The position numbers and the translations under genes were made by a program. From NCBI RefSeq assembly GCF_040276065.1, contig NZ_JBELOI010000014.1, positions 1 through 64,000 on the forward strand: 64,000 nt of DNA, given 5' to 3'. Positions within the stretch are counted from its first letter, which is position 1. Each line of letters starts with the position of its first letter. The notes beneath the pieces were generated by a model, which saw only the letters and a program-made list of their open reading frames with translations, searched no databases and was not told where the DNA came from. This document shows, piece after piece, positions 1 through 6,593 of the stretch. Origin of the DNA: Castellaniella sp040276065 (GTDB lineage Bacteria > Pseudomonadota > Gammaproteobacteria > Burkholderiales > Burkholderiaceae_B).

Positions 1-77
1 CCAGCCGTCGAATGACGGCCACACGGGTGAGGAAATTTGCGTGACCCCAACTGGGGAAATCTGGAAGACCCTTGACA
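1..77 (-). mobile_element. probable end of an IS21-type element inserted in the IS256 transposase
   Basis: The IS256 frame loses homology where the minus strand reads TGTCAAGGG. Inwards from there come two copies of an ATTTCC-type motif (GATTTCCCCAG and AAATTTCCTCACC). IS21-family ends typically begin TGT and carry several internal copies of a short transposase-binding repeat, so this looks like such an end. The body of the element lies outside the window, so the family call is tentative. Confidence 0.4.
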
Positions 78-384
78 TGGGCTCAAAACTGCCGTCCCGA
101 TCACGGGGAACTTCGATGCGGATCGGGCCGTCCTCGGTCAGCACCGTCTTGGCTCCCTTGCCATTGCGCTGGTTGGTGACCGCTGCGGGCTTGGCTGTGC
201 CGGGCGAATAACCCAGGTGGTGATTGAGTTCACCAGCCAGCGCCCGTTCAATCAAGGCCTTCTTCAGGGCCAGCGTCGCTGCATTAATGGCTTCAGCCGT
301 CATCGGGCCGTTGCCGAACTGTTCAAGCAGCTCGGCGGGAATCACCGGCAATACCGGCGGTGGGGTCTTCGTCTTGCGAGGCAT
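1..384 (-). pseudogene. IS256-family transposase, N-terminal fragment
   Basis: The reading frame opens at an ATG at 384 and runs leftwards off the window. The first roughly 100 residues match the N-terminal region of IS256-family (MULE-type) transposases: a proline-rich start (MPRKTKTPPP), the segment ALKKALIERALAGELNHHLG, and the hallmark VPRDRDGSFEP. Directly after SFEP the expected IPKHERR-type continuation is absent and unrelated residues follow, so the gene is broken at about position 78. The DDE catalytic part is missing from the window. The fragment is judged non-functional. The identification rests on recalled family motifs, not on a search. Confidence 0.75.
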
Positions 385-438
385 AATCACTCCTTGAGTG
401 CATGTTATGCCTTAAACACGAAATTAATGACAGGCCCC
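78..438 (-). mobile_element. remnant of an IS256-type insertion sequence (left part)
   Basis: The remnant covers the transposase fragment plus its upstream terminal region. On the minus strand the outer end reads approximately GGGGCCTGTCATTAATTTCG, followed by a Shine-Dalgarno-like AAGGAG before the ATG at 384. The outer boundary near 437 is an estimate from this terminal-repeat-like sequence. The element ends about 17 bases from the stop codon of the neighbouring hydrolase, so it landed just behind that gene. Confidence 0.5.
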
Positions 439-454
439 AGCTCTATGGGCCTGA

Positions 455-1387
455 TCAGCGAGCTGCTGAGAGAAAAGCCTCGATCGCTATAGCCAGTGCC
501 TCAGGCTGATCGAGATGGACCATATGCCCCGCTCGATCAATAACCCTGCGCTCAACAGACCGGACCTTGCTCAGCCGCCCCTCGAATTCAGAACGAGGGT
601 ATTTATCATTGCCCTGCCACCCCTGGCCGTCATGTCCACCCTCCACCAACAGAACGGGCGCCTGGATCTCCTCCCACGTGGAGACGACCTCATCGCACCG
701 GTAGATAAGGGGGTTGACACGTTTATGCACAGCATCCGCCGCAATGTGCCAGCGACCATCCTCTCCAAGCTCTGCCCAATGATGCGCGAGCCAGCGCCCA
801 TATTCCTGCTCGAGCAGCGGGCTTCTGCGCTTCAAGTGTTCAACGACCTCTTGCTCGCTCGCAAAAGAGCGTAATGTCGTTGGCGATTTCAGGCCCTGCA
901 GCCATTGAGCAAGCCTAGCAGACGCTGCGGACGGGTCGGACCGGGGCAGACCAAAGCCCTCGACATTGATCAGGCGACGAACGCGCGTGGGGCATGTGCC
1001 CGCATAGACCATCACAATATTGCCGCCCATGCTGTGGCCCAGCAGATCGATTGGAGAGGCCGGCGATATGTAGTCAATGACGGCATCCAGGTCGCCGTAA
1101 TAGTCGTGGAACGAATAACTGTCGACGGGCTGTGAGCCGCAGCTGCCGCCAAACCCCCGCCAGTCCAACGCGATGACCTCTCGGTCAGCGGACAGATAAT
1201 CGACACAGCGTTGAAAGGAGGCTCCGATGTCCATCCAACCATGCGTCAGGAGAAGAGGTGGTGCGTTAAGCACAGAGCCGTTTTTAGGCGCCCACCGGTG
1301 AATCCTATAGGGCATCGTGCCTCGGATGGTGATCTGCTCGATGGTCGAGGCTCTGTGCGGGAGGTAAGGGGATGGCTGCGTGCTCAT
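455..1387 (-). CDS. alpha/beta hydrolase
   Basis: A 310-residue soluble alpha/beta-hydrolase-fold protein. Visible motifs are LLLTHGWMD (oxyanion-hole HG, about residue 48), the nucleophile elbow GHSMGG (Ser at about residue 118), a likely acid in VEGGHDGQG and the catalytic His in RAGHMVHLDQPEA near the C-terminus. Length and motif order are normal for esterase/haloalkane-dehalogenase-like family members. The substrate cannot be told from sequence. It stands alone: an IS256 remnant lies directly downstream and a long non-coding stretch upstream. Confidence 0.85.
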   Translation of the reverse strand: MSTQPSPYLPHRASTIEQITIRGTMPYRIHRWAPKNGSVLNAPPLLLTHGWMDIGASFQRCVDYLSADREVIALDWRGFGGSCGSQPVDSYSFHDYYGDLDAVIDYISPASPIDLLGHSMGGNIVMVYAGTCPTRVRRLINVEGFGLPRSDPSAASARLAQWLQGLKSPTTLRSFASEQEVVEHLKRRSPLLEQEYGRWLAHHWAELGEDGRWHIAADAVHKRVNPLIYRCDEVVSTWEEIQAPVLLVEGGHDGQGWQGNDKYPRSEFEGRLSKVRSVERRVIDRAGHMVHLDQPEALAIAIEAFLSAAR

Positions 1388-1968
1388 GCGCGGATTATAG
1401 AGGTTGTGAAAGCCCGGTAAAAACCTGTTCAGATGATAATTGAGGGTTGGACGGATACACGGCCTCGATCGTCAAGCTGTGTCGGTGGCCGCGCTAAAAA
1501 AACACAAATCGTGCGCAATACCCGACGGGTTCGCATCCTGCTGGCTTCGCACCACCCCTTGCGCCACGTCTGCGCGCACGCGGCGCGTGCCATGGCCCCG
1601 TAGCGCTGAAAAGTGCTGGCCCCCGCACGTTATAAACGAACGAGGGTTGGGGGAATTACGCCTGCGGCGCTGAAAAATGCAGTCTGCTCGCCACTGAAAA
1701 TGCAGACGCTGCGGCTACCGACCCGTCAGGCCGAAAAATCAGCATGATCGGCTCGGTGACGAAATATGCAGGTTAGCTCGTCCACCGAGCGATACCGGAG
1801 CGGAAAAATCGCCTGATGCGATACGGCGGTAAAGACTTTGTGCGCCGCCGTTGAGTGCCATAGGGCCATGCACTCGACGGACGCCCCCCGCAATGACATA
1901 GAGCTGGGAACCTTCGCCATCGATTCGAGGGATATCGGCCGCTTGGATTGCCTCTCCGCCCTACCGAC
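1388..1968. other. gene-free stretch with IS21-like repeat relics
   Basis: About 580 bases without a convincing gene. Several open frames cross it, but none has a ribosome-binding site, a recognisable domain or plausible composition. The recognisable content is a set of GAAAA-type repeats between 1608 and 1771 (listed separately). The stretch is probably debris of an old mobile element between the hydrolase and the small transcription unit at 1969. Confidence 0.5.
1608..1771 (+). repeat. degenerate repeats GAAAANTGCWG, IS21-terminus-like
   Basis: Four related short copies occur at 1608 (GAAAAGTGCTG), 1672 (GAAAAATGCAG), 1696 (GAAAATGCAG) and 1761 (GAAATATGCAG). A fifth, weaker copy is GAAAAATCAGC near 1734. 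Multiple spaced copies of this kind are typical of IS21-family ends, where they bind IstA. No istA or istB reading frame is present, so this would be a solo relic. Confidence 0.35.
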
Positions 1969-1997
1969 TTGACATAATGCTGAATCACTGATATCTT
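1969..1997 (+). promoter_or_regulatory. strong sigma70-type promoter
   Basis: A perfect -35 box TTGACA (1969-1974), a 17-base spacer and the -10 box TATCTT (1992-1997). Transcription would start near 2004. It immediately precedes a hairpin-bearing leader and the small frame at 2054, and a terminator closes the unit at about 2310. Confidence 0.7.
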
Positions 1998-2053
1998 ATA
2001 CAGTTGTAGTGGCGGCGCACGGTGTGCTGCCACATTGCTTTGGGAGGAAAACC

Positions 2054-2191
2054 ATTTCTACACCTAAACGTGTCGCCTGGAAAGATATCGTCACGCCACC
2101 GCTTAACTGGAAAGCCCCAAAGATATCCAAGCAAGAATCCGAGTCTGACGAGAACCAAAAAGACAAGGAAGAGCAAGGCGCCGATAAGTAA
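2054..2191 (+). CDS. possible 45-residue charged microprotein with AUU start
   Basis: The frame has a clear Shine-Dalgarno sequence (GGGAGG, 2042-2047) but no ATG, GTG or TTG at the right distance. The codon 7 bases downstream is ATT (2054). The product would be 45 residues: an aromatic/proline-rich first half (VAWKDIVTPPLNWKAPKIS) and a very acidic-basic tail (QESESDENQKDKEEQGADK). It lies between a consensus promoter and an intrinsic terminator, so it is a complete one-gene unit. A GTG at 2009 would give 60 residues but leaves almost no leader and ignores the Shine-Dalgarno site. I do not recognise the family. The unit could instead encode a small RNA. Confidence 0.4.
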   Translation: MSTPKRVAWKDIVTPPLNWKAPKISKQESESDENQKDKEEQGADK

Positions 2192-2241
2192 GCTTTTTGC
2201 CAACTGCGCTGTGAGCGTGTAGTTGGTAAAGCCGCGAAGCG

Positions 2242-2275
2242 TCTGCGGCCAGCGCCGGCCTAGCGTGGCCGCAGA
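2242..2275 (+). other. stable hairpin downstream of the small frame
   Basis: The arms TCTGCGGCCA and TGGCCGCAGA pair perfectly over 10 bp with a 14-base loop. The hairpin sits between the stop codon at 2191 and the terminator at 2280. It may stabilise the transcript, or be a structured part of a small RNA. Confidence 0.6.
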
Positions 2276-2279
2276 TTTC

Positions 2280-2311
2280 AAGGCCTGCCGATACAGGGGC
2301 AGGCCTTTTCT
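2280..2311 (+). terminator. intrinsic terminator
   Basis: Perfect 10-bp stem (AAGGCCTGCC / GGCAGGCCTT), 8-base loop and a following TTTTC. It ends the transcription unit starting at 1969. A group II intron relic begins four bases later, which is the usual target position for class C introns. Confidence 0.8.
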
Positions 2312-2314
2312 GTG

Positions 2315-2430
2315 GTGTGCCCGGCATGGGCGCACTCCTGCGGGTGCAAGTCCCGCCATCAGTTGATCACAGCGAATGAAGCGAAGCGCAACTGCGTGAG
2401 GGTGACCAAGCGTGGGAAATAAGAAATCCC
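2315..2430 (+). mobile_element. truncated group II intron (5' end of domain I), class C-like
   Basis: The sequence starts GTGTGCCCGGCATGGGC, matching the GUGYG 5' boundary and the following CCCGGCAUGGG of bacterial group II introns. It continues with the conserved GGGTGCAAGTCCCG segment, GCGAATGAAGCGAAG and GCGTGAGGGTGACC. Only about 115 bases remain: no reverse transcriptase/maturase frame and no domain V follow. Its position directly behind an intrinsic-terminator stem is characteristic of group IIC introns. The 3' edge is approximate. Confidence 0.6.
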
Positions 2431-2510
2431 CAAAACCCTCATGAACACCGCCTTTACGGCCGTCGTGTGATTCCGGCCCCGCACCAGTTCTTCAAGCCCC
2501 TCATGATTGC

Positions 2511-2571
2511 CCGAAAAATGTCACTTGTTCCAGACAACCCTTTTAAATGTCCGAAAAGCATGTCATTCTTC
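2511..2571 (+). repeat. direct repeat upstream of the peroxiredoxin gene
   Basis: CCGAAAA-ATGTCACT (from 2511) and CCGAAAAGCATGTCATT (from 2551) are near copies exactly 40 bases apart, the second ending just before the ATG at 2576. Four-turn spacing in a promoter region suggests a regulator site, but no regulator can be named. Confidence 0.3.
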
Positions 2572-2575
2572 AGGC

Positions 2576-3142
2576 ATGAAAAATGCGCCTCGAGGCTCCA
2601 ACCTCAAATCCCAGGTCATCCATCGGATCACCGCAACGCTGATGGCGGTGTCTCTCATCGCGTTTCCCAGTCTGGCCGGTGCGATCGAGGTGGGCGATAT
2701 GGCTCCCGATTTCCGCTTGCCGGGGGCCGATGGCGGCACTTATCAGCTGTCGGACTATCGCGGTAAGCAGGCAGTGGTGCTGGCCTGGTTTCCCAAGGCC
2801 AACACGCATGGCTGCACGATTGAATGCAAGTCGCTGGCGGAAAGCGGCGACCAGATCCGTCAGTTTGATGTGACGTATTTCATGGCCAGCGTCGACCCGC
2901 TGGCCGACAACGTCGACTTCGCGGAAAAGACCGAAGCCGATTTCCCCTTGCTGAGCGATGAAGACAAGTCAGTGGCCAAGGCCTACGGGGTGCTGGGCCT
3001 GCTGGGCGTTGCCAAACGGCATACCATTTATATCGGCAAGGACGGCCGTGTCTTGAAGATCGATACTCAAGTCCGGCCCGAAACGTCGGCGCAAGACATG
3101 GTCCGGAATCTCGGCGAGCTGGGGGTTGAGCGCCGCCACTGA
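2576..3142 (+). CDS. exported peroxiredoxin (AhpC/TSA, Bcp/PrxQ-like)
   Basis: 188 residues. An N-terminal signal peptide (basic start, hydrophobic ITATLMAVSLIAFPSLAGA) implies periplasmic location. The redoxin domain starts at about residue 38 (VGDMAPDFRLPG). The peroxidatic Cys80 lies in NTHGCT and a second Cys84 follows in the same helix, so an intramolecular disulfide is possible. The usual TPGC is THGC here. It would reduce peroxides using an unknown thiol donor. The ATG at 2576 is chosen because it gives a proper signal peptide; an upstream in-frame start at 2507 would add 23 unlikely residues. Confidence 0.8.
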   Translation: MKNAPRGSNLKSQVIHRITATLMAVSLIAFPSLAGAIEVGDMAPDFRLPGADGGTYQLSDYRGKQAVVLAWFPKANTHGCTIECKSLAESGDQIRQFDVTYFMASVDPLADNVDFAEKTEADFPLLSDEDKSVAKAYGVLGLLGVAKRHTIYIGKDGRVLKIDTQVRPETSAQDMVRNLGELGVERRH

Positions 3143-3255
3143 TCAGGCGGGCTTGATTGCGTAAGGGCTGGAAAACAGTCGGCAGGGCGGGAATGTGAGT
3201 CGGCCGGATGCCGGATCCGACTTATTGCGGTCGTCCCGGGCCAGCCTCAAAACCC

Positions 3256-5442
3256 TCAATCAATCACGCCCAAAAACTCGCCGACCACGCGATAACGATG
3301 CGCGTCATCGTCGCCGAGTTCAATGGTCGCCATGTCGGGATCATCGGATCGGGGCTTCAGCAGGATTCTCTGATGCTGCCATCCGTCGTCGGTCTCGACC
3401 TTGATGCTCTCGTATTCCTTGATGGTATATCGCGAGCCCGCATCGCCATCCTGGATGTCGTCGCATTCGACCAGCACGATTTTGCCGTTCCGGCTGCCGG
3501 CGGGGTTCAGGCGGAACAGGCAGGTGGCGCCGTTTGGAATGATCGTGTTCATTGATTCGCCGACCACCCGGCAGGCGAAAATGTCCTTGCCTATTGGCAT
3601 GCCCTGCGGCACGGCGATCCAGTGTTCGTGCTCGACGTGCTGCAGCGCGCTGAAACCGCCCGCGGCAGCCTGCAGGTCATAAAAAGGCACCGCGTTGACG
3701 TACGGCTCCAGCTTTTCAGCCGGCTTGGCCAGCGGGACGACATTGGATCGATAGGCGGGTATGTGCCGCTTCAGGTAGTTGCGCAGGCCTTCGTCGCACG
3801 CATAGACGAAGGTTCCCTTGATGCCTCGCAGCATGATGGTTTTGTAGATGTTCAGTATGTATTGCTTCAGCTCCTCTGGATCGTCGATGGTCTGCTTGCC
3901 ATTGCGGTCGTGGTAGCCTTCCTTGTCGATGACGATCCGGTCCAGCTTCGCGTCATAGCGGATCTCATGGCCGAAGATCACGCCCGCATAGTTCAGGTCG
4001 TAACCCTGGGTCGTGTGAATGCAGCCGACTTCGTGCTCGGCGCCCGGTGTGTTGATGAAGTCTATGGTGGTGCTGTTCCAGCGCAGTTGGACATCCGCGA
4101 TCCGGATGTCGTATGCATCCGGGTCTTTCCTGGATACCCACGGCCACGCGTAGCCGGCGACCAGCCGCGCAAGGCCATGCGCCTGATTCCGTCGATCGAT
4201 TTCCTTCACCATGTCCGATAGCTTGTCGAACATCAGGAATTCGTACTTCTTGGAATGAAATGTCCCGGTGTCGGGCAGGTGCACGTTCAGCAGATCATCG
4301 AGGAACTGGACATAGTCCCAGCCTCCTTGAACCCGGAATTGGGAGACCAGCCGCATGACCTTCGAGTCGGGCGACGATTTGATGGCCTGGAAATCGGCGG
4401 CGTTCGCATCGGACGGTTTGATGCTCTGGCCCGCGTCATAGAAAAAGACGGCCTTGCTTGACTGTTGGGTGACCCAATCGATCTCGCTGCAGGTGTTCTT
4501 GTCCAATCCCAGGGCCGCGCAAGCTTTGTCGAAGGCGCCATAGTAGGCGCCCAGGTTCACCCGTTTGCGCAGCCGGTGCGATTCGTCCACCAGCACAATA
4601 TCGTAGGATCCCTGTACCAGTTCTGACGGACTGATGACCATGTCCGGGCGCAGGCCGGCGATGTTCCGGAACGCCTTTTTCAAGGTGTTCCGGAACGACG
4701 CCATCGGCACGACCAGGGCCATGCGCGGCCGGGGATAAAGGGCCTTGATCTGCACCAGCAGCTCGCGCAGCTCGGCCTCCTCTTCGGAAAACTCGTGCAG
4801 CTCCAGTTCGGCATCATCGGTATGGATCAGCTTGAACAGGAATATGGCGAGGACGGATTTTCCCGTGCCGGCCCCACCTTCGACCATGAGATTCTTCAAC
4901 CCTGGGTTCAACAGTGCCCGCATGATCTCGATCAAGCCCTCGCGCTGGTCGGCCGACAGGGATTTGTAGGGCGAATACTTGAAGACATCCGAGTTGTCGA
5001 TGGACTCCAGGGAATGCGCTGCGACGCCGTGCGCCCGCAGCTTGTCCCAAGTTTCGCGAAAGGCTCTCGAATACAGCGCGTCCTTCTGGAAGTAGTTGTG
5101 ATCGGCCAGGCCCAGGTTGCCGTTCAGCAGCCGGAAGCAGCCGTCGGCCGCCATATACTTGATCAGCGAGGATTCGATGTCGAGGGTGGCGGATTTATTG
5201 AAGCGTTCGCTGCTGATGAGGTGCACCGTGGTCAGCCGTTTCTTGTGCGGATGCTTGAGGTGGGTGCCCAGTCGGGTCAGTGTGTCGGTGGTTTCGCCGA
5301 CGTAGGCATTGCGCGTCGCGCCGTCGCTGAGGATATAGACCAGCGGCCAATGGCCTGCGGCGTGTGCATGTGTCTGTATGCTCGCCAAGGCCTCCGGGGA
5401 AAATCCGTATCGCTTGACTTCGACAAGGTCCGCCTGGCTCAT
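3256..5442 (-). CDS. GIY-YIG nuclease / DUF2075 helicase / LexA-like peptidase fusion
   Basis: 728 residues with three parts. (1) Residues about 30-120 form a GIY-YIG-type nuclease domain: LVYIL (34-38), AYVGET (46-51), candidate catalytic Glu90. (2) Residues about 160-565 form a DUF2075 P-loop ATPase/helicase: Walker A GGAGTGKS (189-196), Walker B IVLVDES with Asp286-Glu287, SQFRVQGG near 367 and HTTQGYDLNYAG near 476. (3) Residues about 583-728 form an S24/LexA-type peptidase: an Ala594-Gly595 cleavage-type site in QAAAGGFS, nucleophile Ser630 in VGESMN and general base Lys675 in YTIKEY. It is translationally coupled (ATGA) to the MazG-like gene upstream. Nuclease, helicase and SOS-type switch in one chain suggest a defence or damage-responsive effector; this is inference. 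Confidence 0.85.
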   Translation of the reverse strand: MSQADLVEVKRYGFSPEALASIQTHAHAAGHWPLVYILSDGATRNAYVGETTDTLTRLGTHLKHPHKKRLTTVHLISSERFNKSATLDIESSLIKYMAADGCFRLLNGNLGLADHNYFQKDALYSRAFRETWDKLRAHGVAAHSLESIDNSDVFKYSPYKSLSADQREGLIEIMRALLNPGLKNLMVEGGAGTGKSVLAIFLFKLIHTDDAELELHEFSEEEAELRELLVQIKALYPRPRMALVVPMASFRNTLKKAFRNIAGLRPDMVISPSELVQGSYDIVLVDESHRLRKRVNLGAYYGAFDKACAALGLDKNTCSEIDWVTQQSSKAVFFYDAGQSIKPSDANAADFQAIKSSPDSKVMRLVSQFRVQGGWDYVQFLDDLLNVHLPDTGTFHSKKYEFLMFDKLSDMVKEIDRRNQAHGLARLVAGYAWPWVSRKDPDAYDIRIADVQLRWNSTTIDFINTPGAEHEVGCIHTTQGYDLNYAGVIFGHEIRYDAKLDRIVIDKEGYHDRNGKQTIDDPEELKQYILNIYKTIMLRGIKGTFVYACDEGLRNYLKRHIPAYRSNVVPLAKPAEKLEPYVNAVPFYDLQAAAGGFSALQHVEHEHWIAVPQGMPIGKDIFACRVVGESMNTIIPNGATCLFRLNPAGSRNGKIVLVECDDIQDGDAGSRYTIKEYESIKVETDDGWQHQRILLKPRSDDPDMATIELGDDDAHRYRVVGEFLGVID

Positions 5443-5759
5443 AGCTCGTTGTATTTCTTCGCGCTGCCCCGGGCTTTGTCGACCGGGTATTTTTCCTTGT
5501 TGCGTTCGATTTTATCCAGGACGATTTGCTGGGGGTCGAAGCCGTAGGCATCGGACAGCAGCAGTGCGTAGGCCAGCACGTCGGCCAGTTCCTCTTTGAC
5601 CTTTTCGGGATCGGCGGCCTCGGGCGCCTTCCATAGAAACGCCTCCAACAGCTCGCCGGCCTCGATGCTCAGGGCTACCGCCAGGTCCTTGGGATTGTGA
5701 AACTGCTGCCAGTCGCGATCGTCGCGAAACTGGCGCAATCTTTGCAGGGCCTGGTCCAT
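5439..5759 (-). CDS. MazG-like nucleotide pyrophosphohydrolase
   Basis: 106 residues from the ATG at 5759, the usual size of single-domain all-alpha NTP pyrophosphohydrolases. The metal-binding helices are visible: EAGELLEAFLW (EExxE-like) and KEELADVLAYALLLSD (ExxD). The family hydrolyses (d)NTPs to NMP and pyrophosphate. The stop codon overlaps the start of the 728-residue helicase/nuclease gene in an ATGA, so both are one translational unit. An in-frame ATG at 5813 would add 18 residues; 5759 matches the family start better. Confidence 0.85.
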   Translation of the reverse strand: MDQALQRLRQFRDDRDWQQFHNPKDLAVALSIEAGELLEAFLWKAPEAADPEKVKEELADVLAYALLLSDAYGFDPQQIVLDKIERNKEKYPVDKARGSAKKYNEL

Positions 5760-5845
5760 TTCCTTAGCCTTTTCCGGGGTTGATGTGTTGCCAAGGATGA
5801 TAACTTGCGCCATTGCGGCTTGCACGCATCTCACCGATGCCGCGC

Positions 5846-6205
5846 TCATCTGCTGGGTGAGCGTCCCGTCCTTGCTGATTCGGCTTTGCTCGCGTCGGCC
5901 GTCGCCTGAAGCTCGGCGGTGATTTGCCCAGCGGCCGTGACCACTTGCTGCACGAGTTCCTCTTCCGAGGCATGGGGGGGGCTTTGCCTCGAAAGACCGC
6001 GACGATACTGCCCATGGCCGCGGCATCGTCGCCAAAGATCGGTGCCGCAACACCAGTGACGCCCGGGTCCAACTCCTCTCTTGAGATGTAGTATCCGGCG
6101 CGCTTGTTCTTCAGCAGGGTTGCATTGAAGGATTTCCAGTCCGCGCCGATGAAGTCTCGATCTGGAGAGCCCTCGCCCAAGTCGAACACCCTGCGGCGCA
6201 TGCGA
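5846..6205 (-). pseudogene. IclR-family regulator, C-terminal fragment with frameshift
   Basis: Only the second half of the IclR effector-binding domain remains: RAGYYISREELDPGVTGVAA and FGDDAAAMGSIVAVF are family-typical, followed in another frame by EEELVQQVVTAAGQITAELQ and a stop at 5846. The frame changes inside a run of eight G at 5974-5981. The DNA-binding half is missing; at about 6206 homology switches to an unrelated gene on the other strand. It is judged dead. Confidence 0.75.
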
Positions 6206-6206
6206 A

Positions 6207-6560
6207 TACCGTGCTCGACATGAAGATTCCTTATCGTTTGTCGTCGCAAGTCGTGGAGCTCGTCAACGATAACGGGGCCGTCACCGGTGCCGTCATCGAG
6301 GCGAACGGCCAACGTCTACGGATTGCTGCACGGCTGGGTGTTGTTCTTGCCGCTGGCGGCTTCCCGCAGAACATCGCCCTGCGCCGCGCACATTTCGACC
6401 ACTTGGCCGATCGTGATCATCATGTATCGCTGGCACCCGAGACCAACACGGGTGACGGCATTGAACTGGGTTCGGCGGCGGGCGCGTGCATCAGCAGCAA
6501 GCTATCGGCTGCGGCACCTTGGGCTCCAGTGTCCATCATCCAGCGGCCTGACGGCTCTAC
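6207..6560 (+). pseudogene. flavoprotein dehydrogenase (fumarate reductase/ketosteroid dehydrogenase type), internal fragment
   Basis: The translated piece resembles the central FAD-binding part of 3-ketosteroid dehydrogenase/fumarate reductase flavoproteins: VTGAVIEANGQ, GVVLAAGGFPQNIALRR, HVSLAPETNTGDGIELG and APWAPVSIIQRPDGST. The N-terminal GxGxxG FAD motif and the C-terminal catalytic part are absent. The left edge abuts the IclR fragment and the right edge is the end of the IS3 element at 6561. Gene order suggests a deleted regulator-dehydrogenase locus. Confidence 0.7.
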
Positions 6561-6587
6561 TGAATCACCCCGGTTTTCGCGGAGGCC
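6561..6587 (+). repeat. left inverted repeat of the IS3 element
   Basis: TGAATCACCCCGG followed by TTTTCGCGGAGGC. It matches the right repeat at 7853-7878 with one or two differences and interrupts the flavoprotein fragment. Confidence 0.8.
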
Positions 6588-6593
6588 ATTTGG

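Noticed and set aside
1440..1673. 77-codon frame on the plus strand
   Set aside because: No ribosome-binding site, Arg/Cys-rich composition typical of chance frames in GC-rich DNA, and it overlaps the IS21-like repeats.
1985..2359. Open frame on the minus strand with a long hydrophobic segment antisense to the small unit
   Set aside because: The hydrophobic stretch mirrors the Lys/Glu-rich codons of the plus-strand frame; promoter, Shine-Dalgarno and terminator all favour the plus strand, and no start signal is visible on the minus strand.
3622..5547. Long frames antisense to the 728-residue gene
   Set aside because: They have no motifs, while the minus strand carries complete GIY-YIG, P-loop and peptidase signatures.
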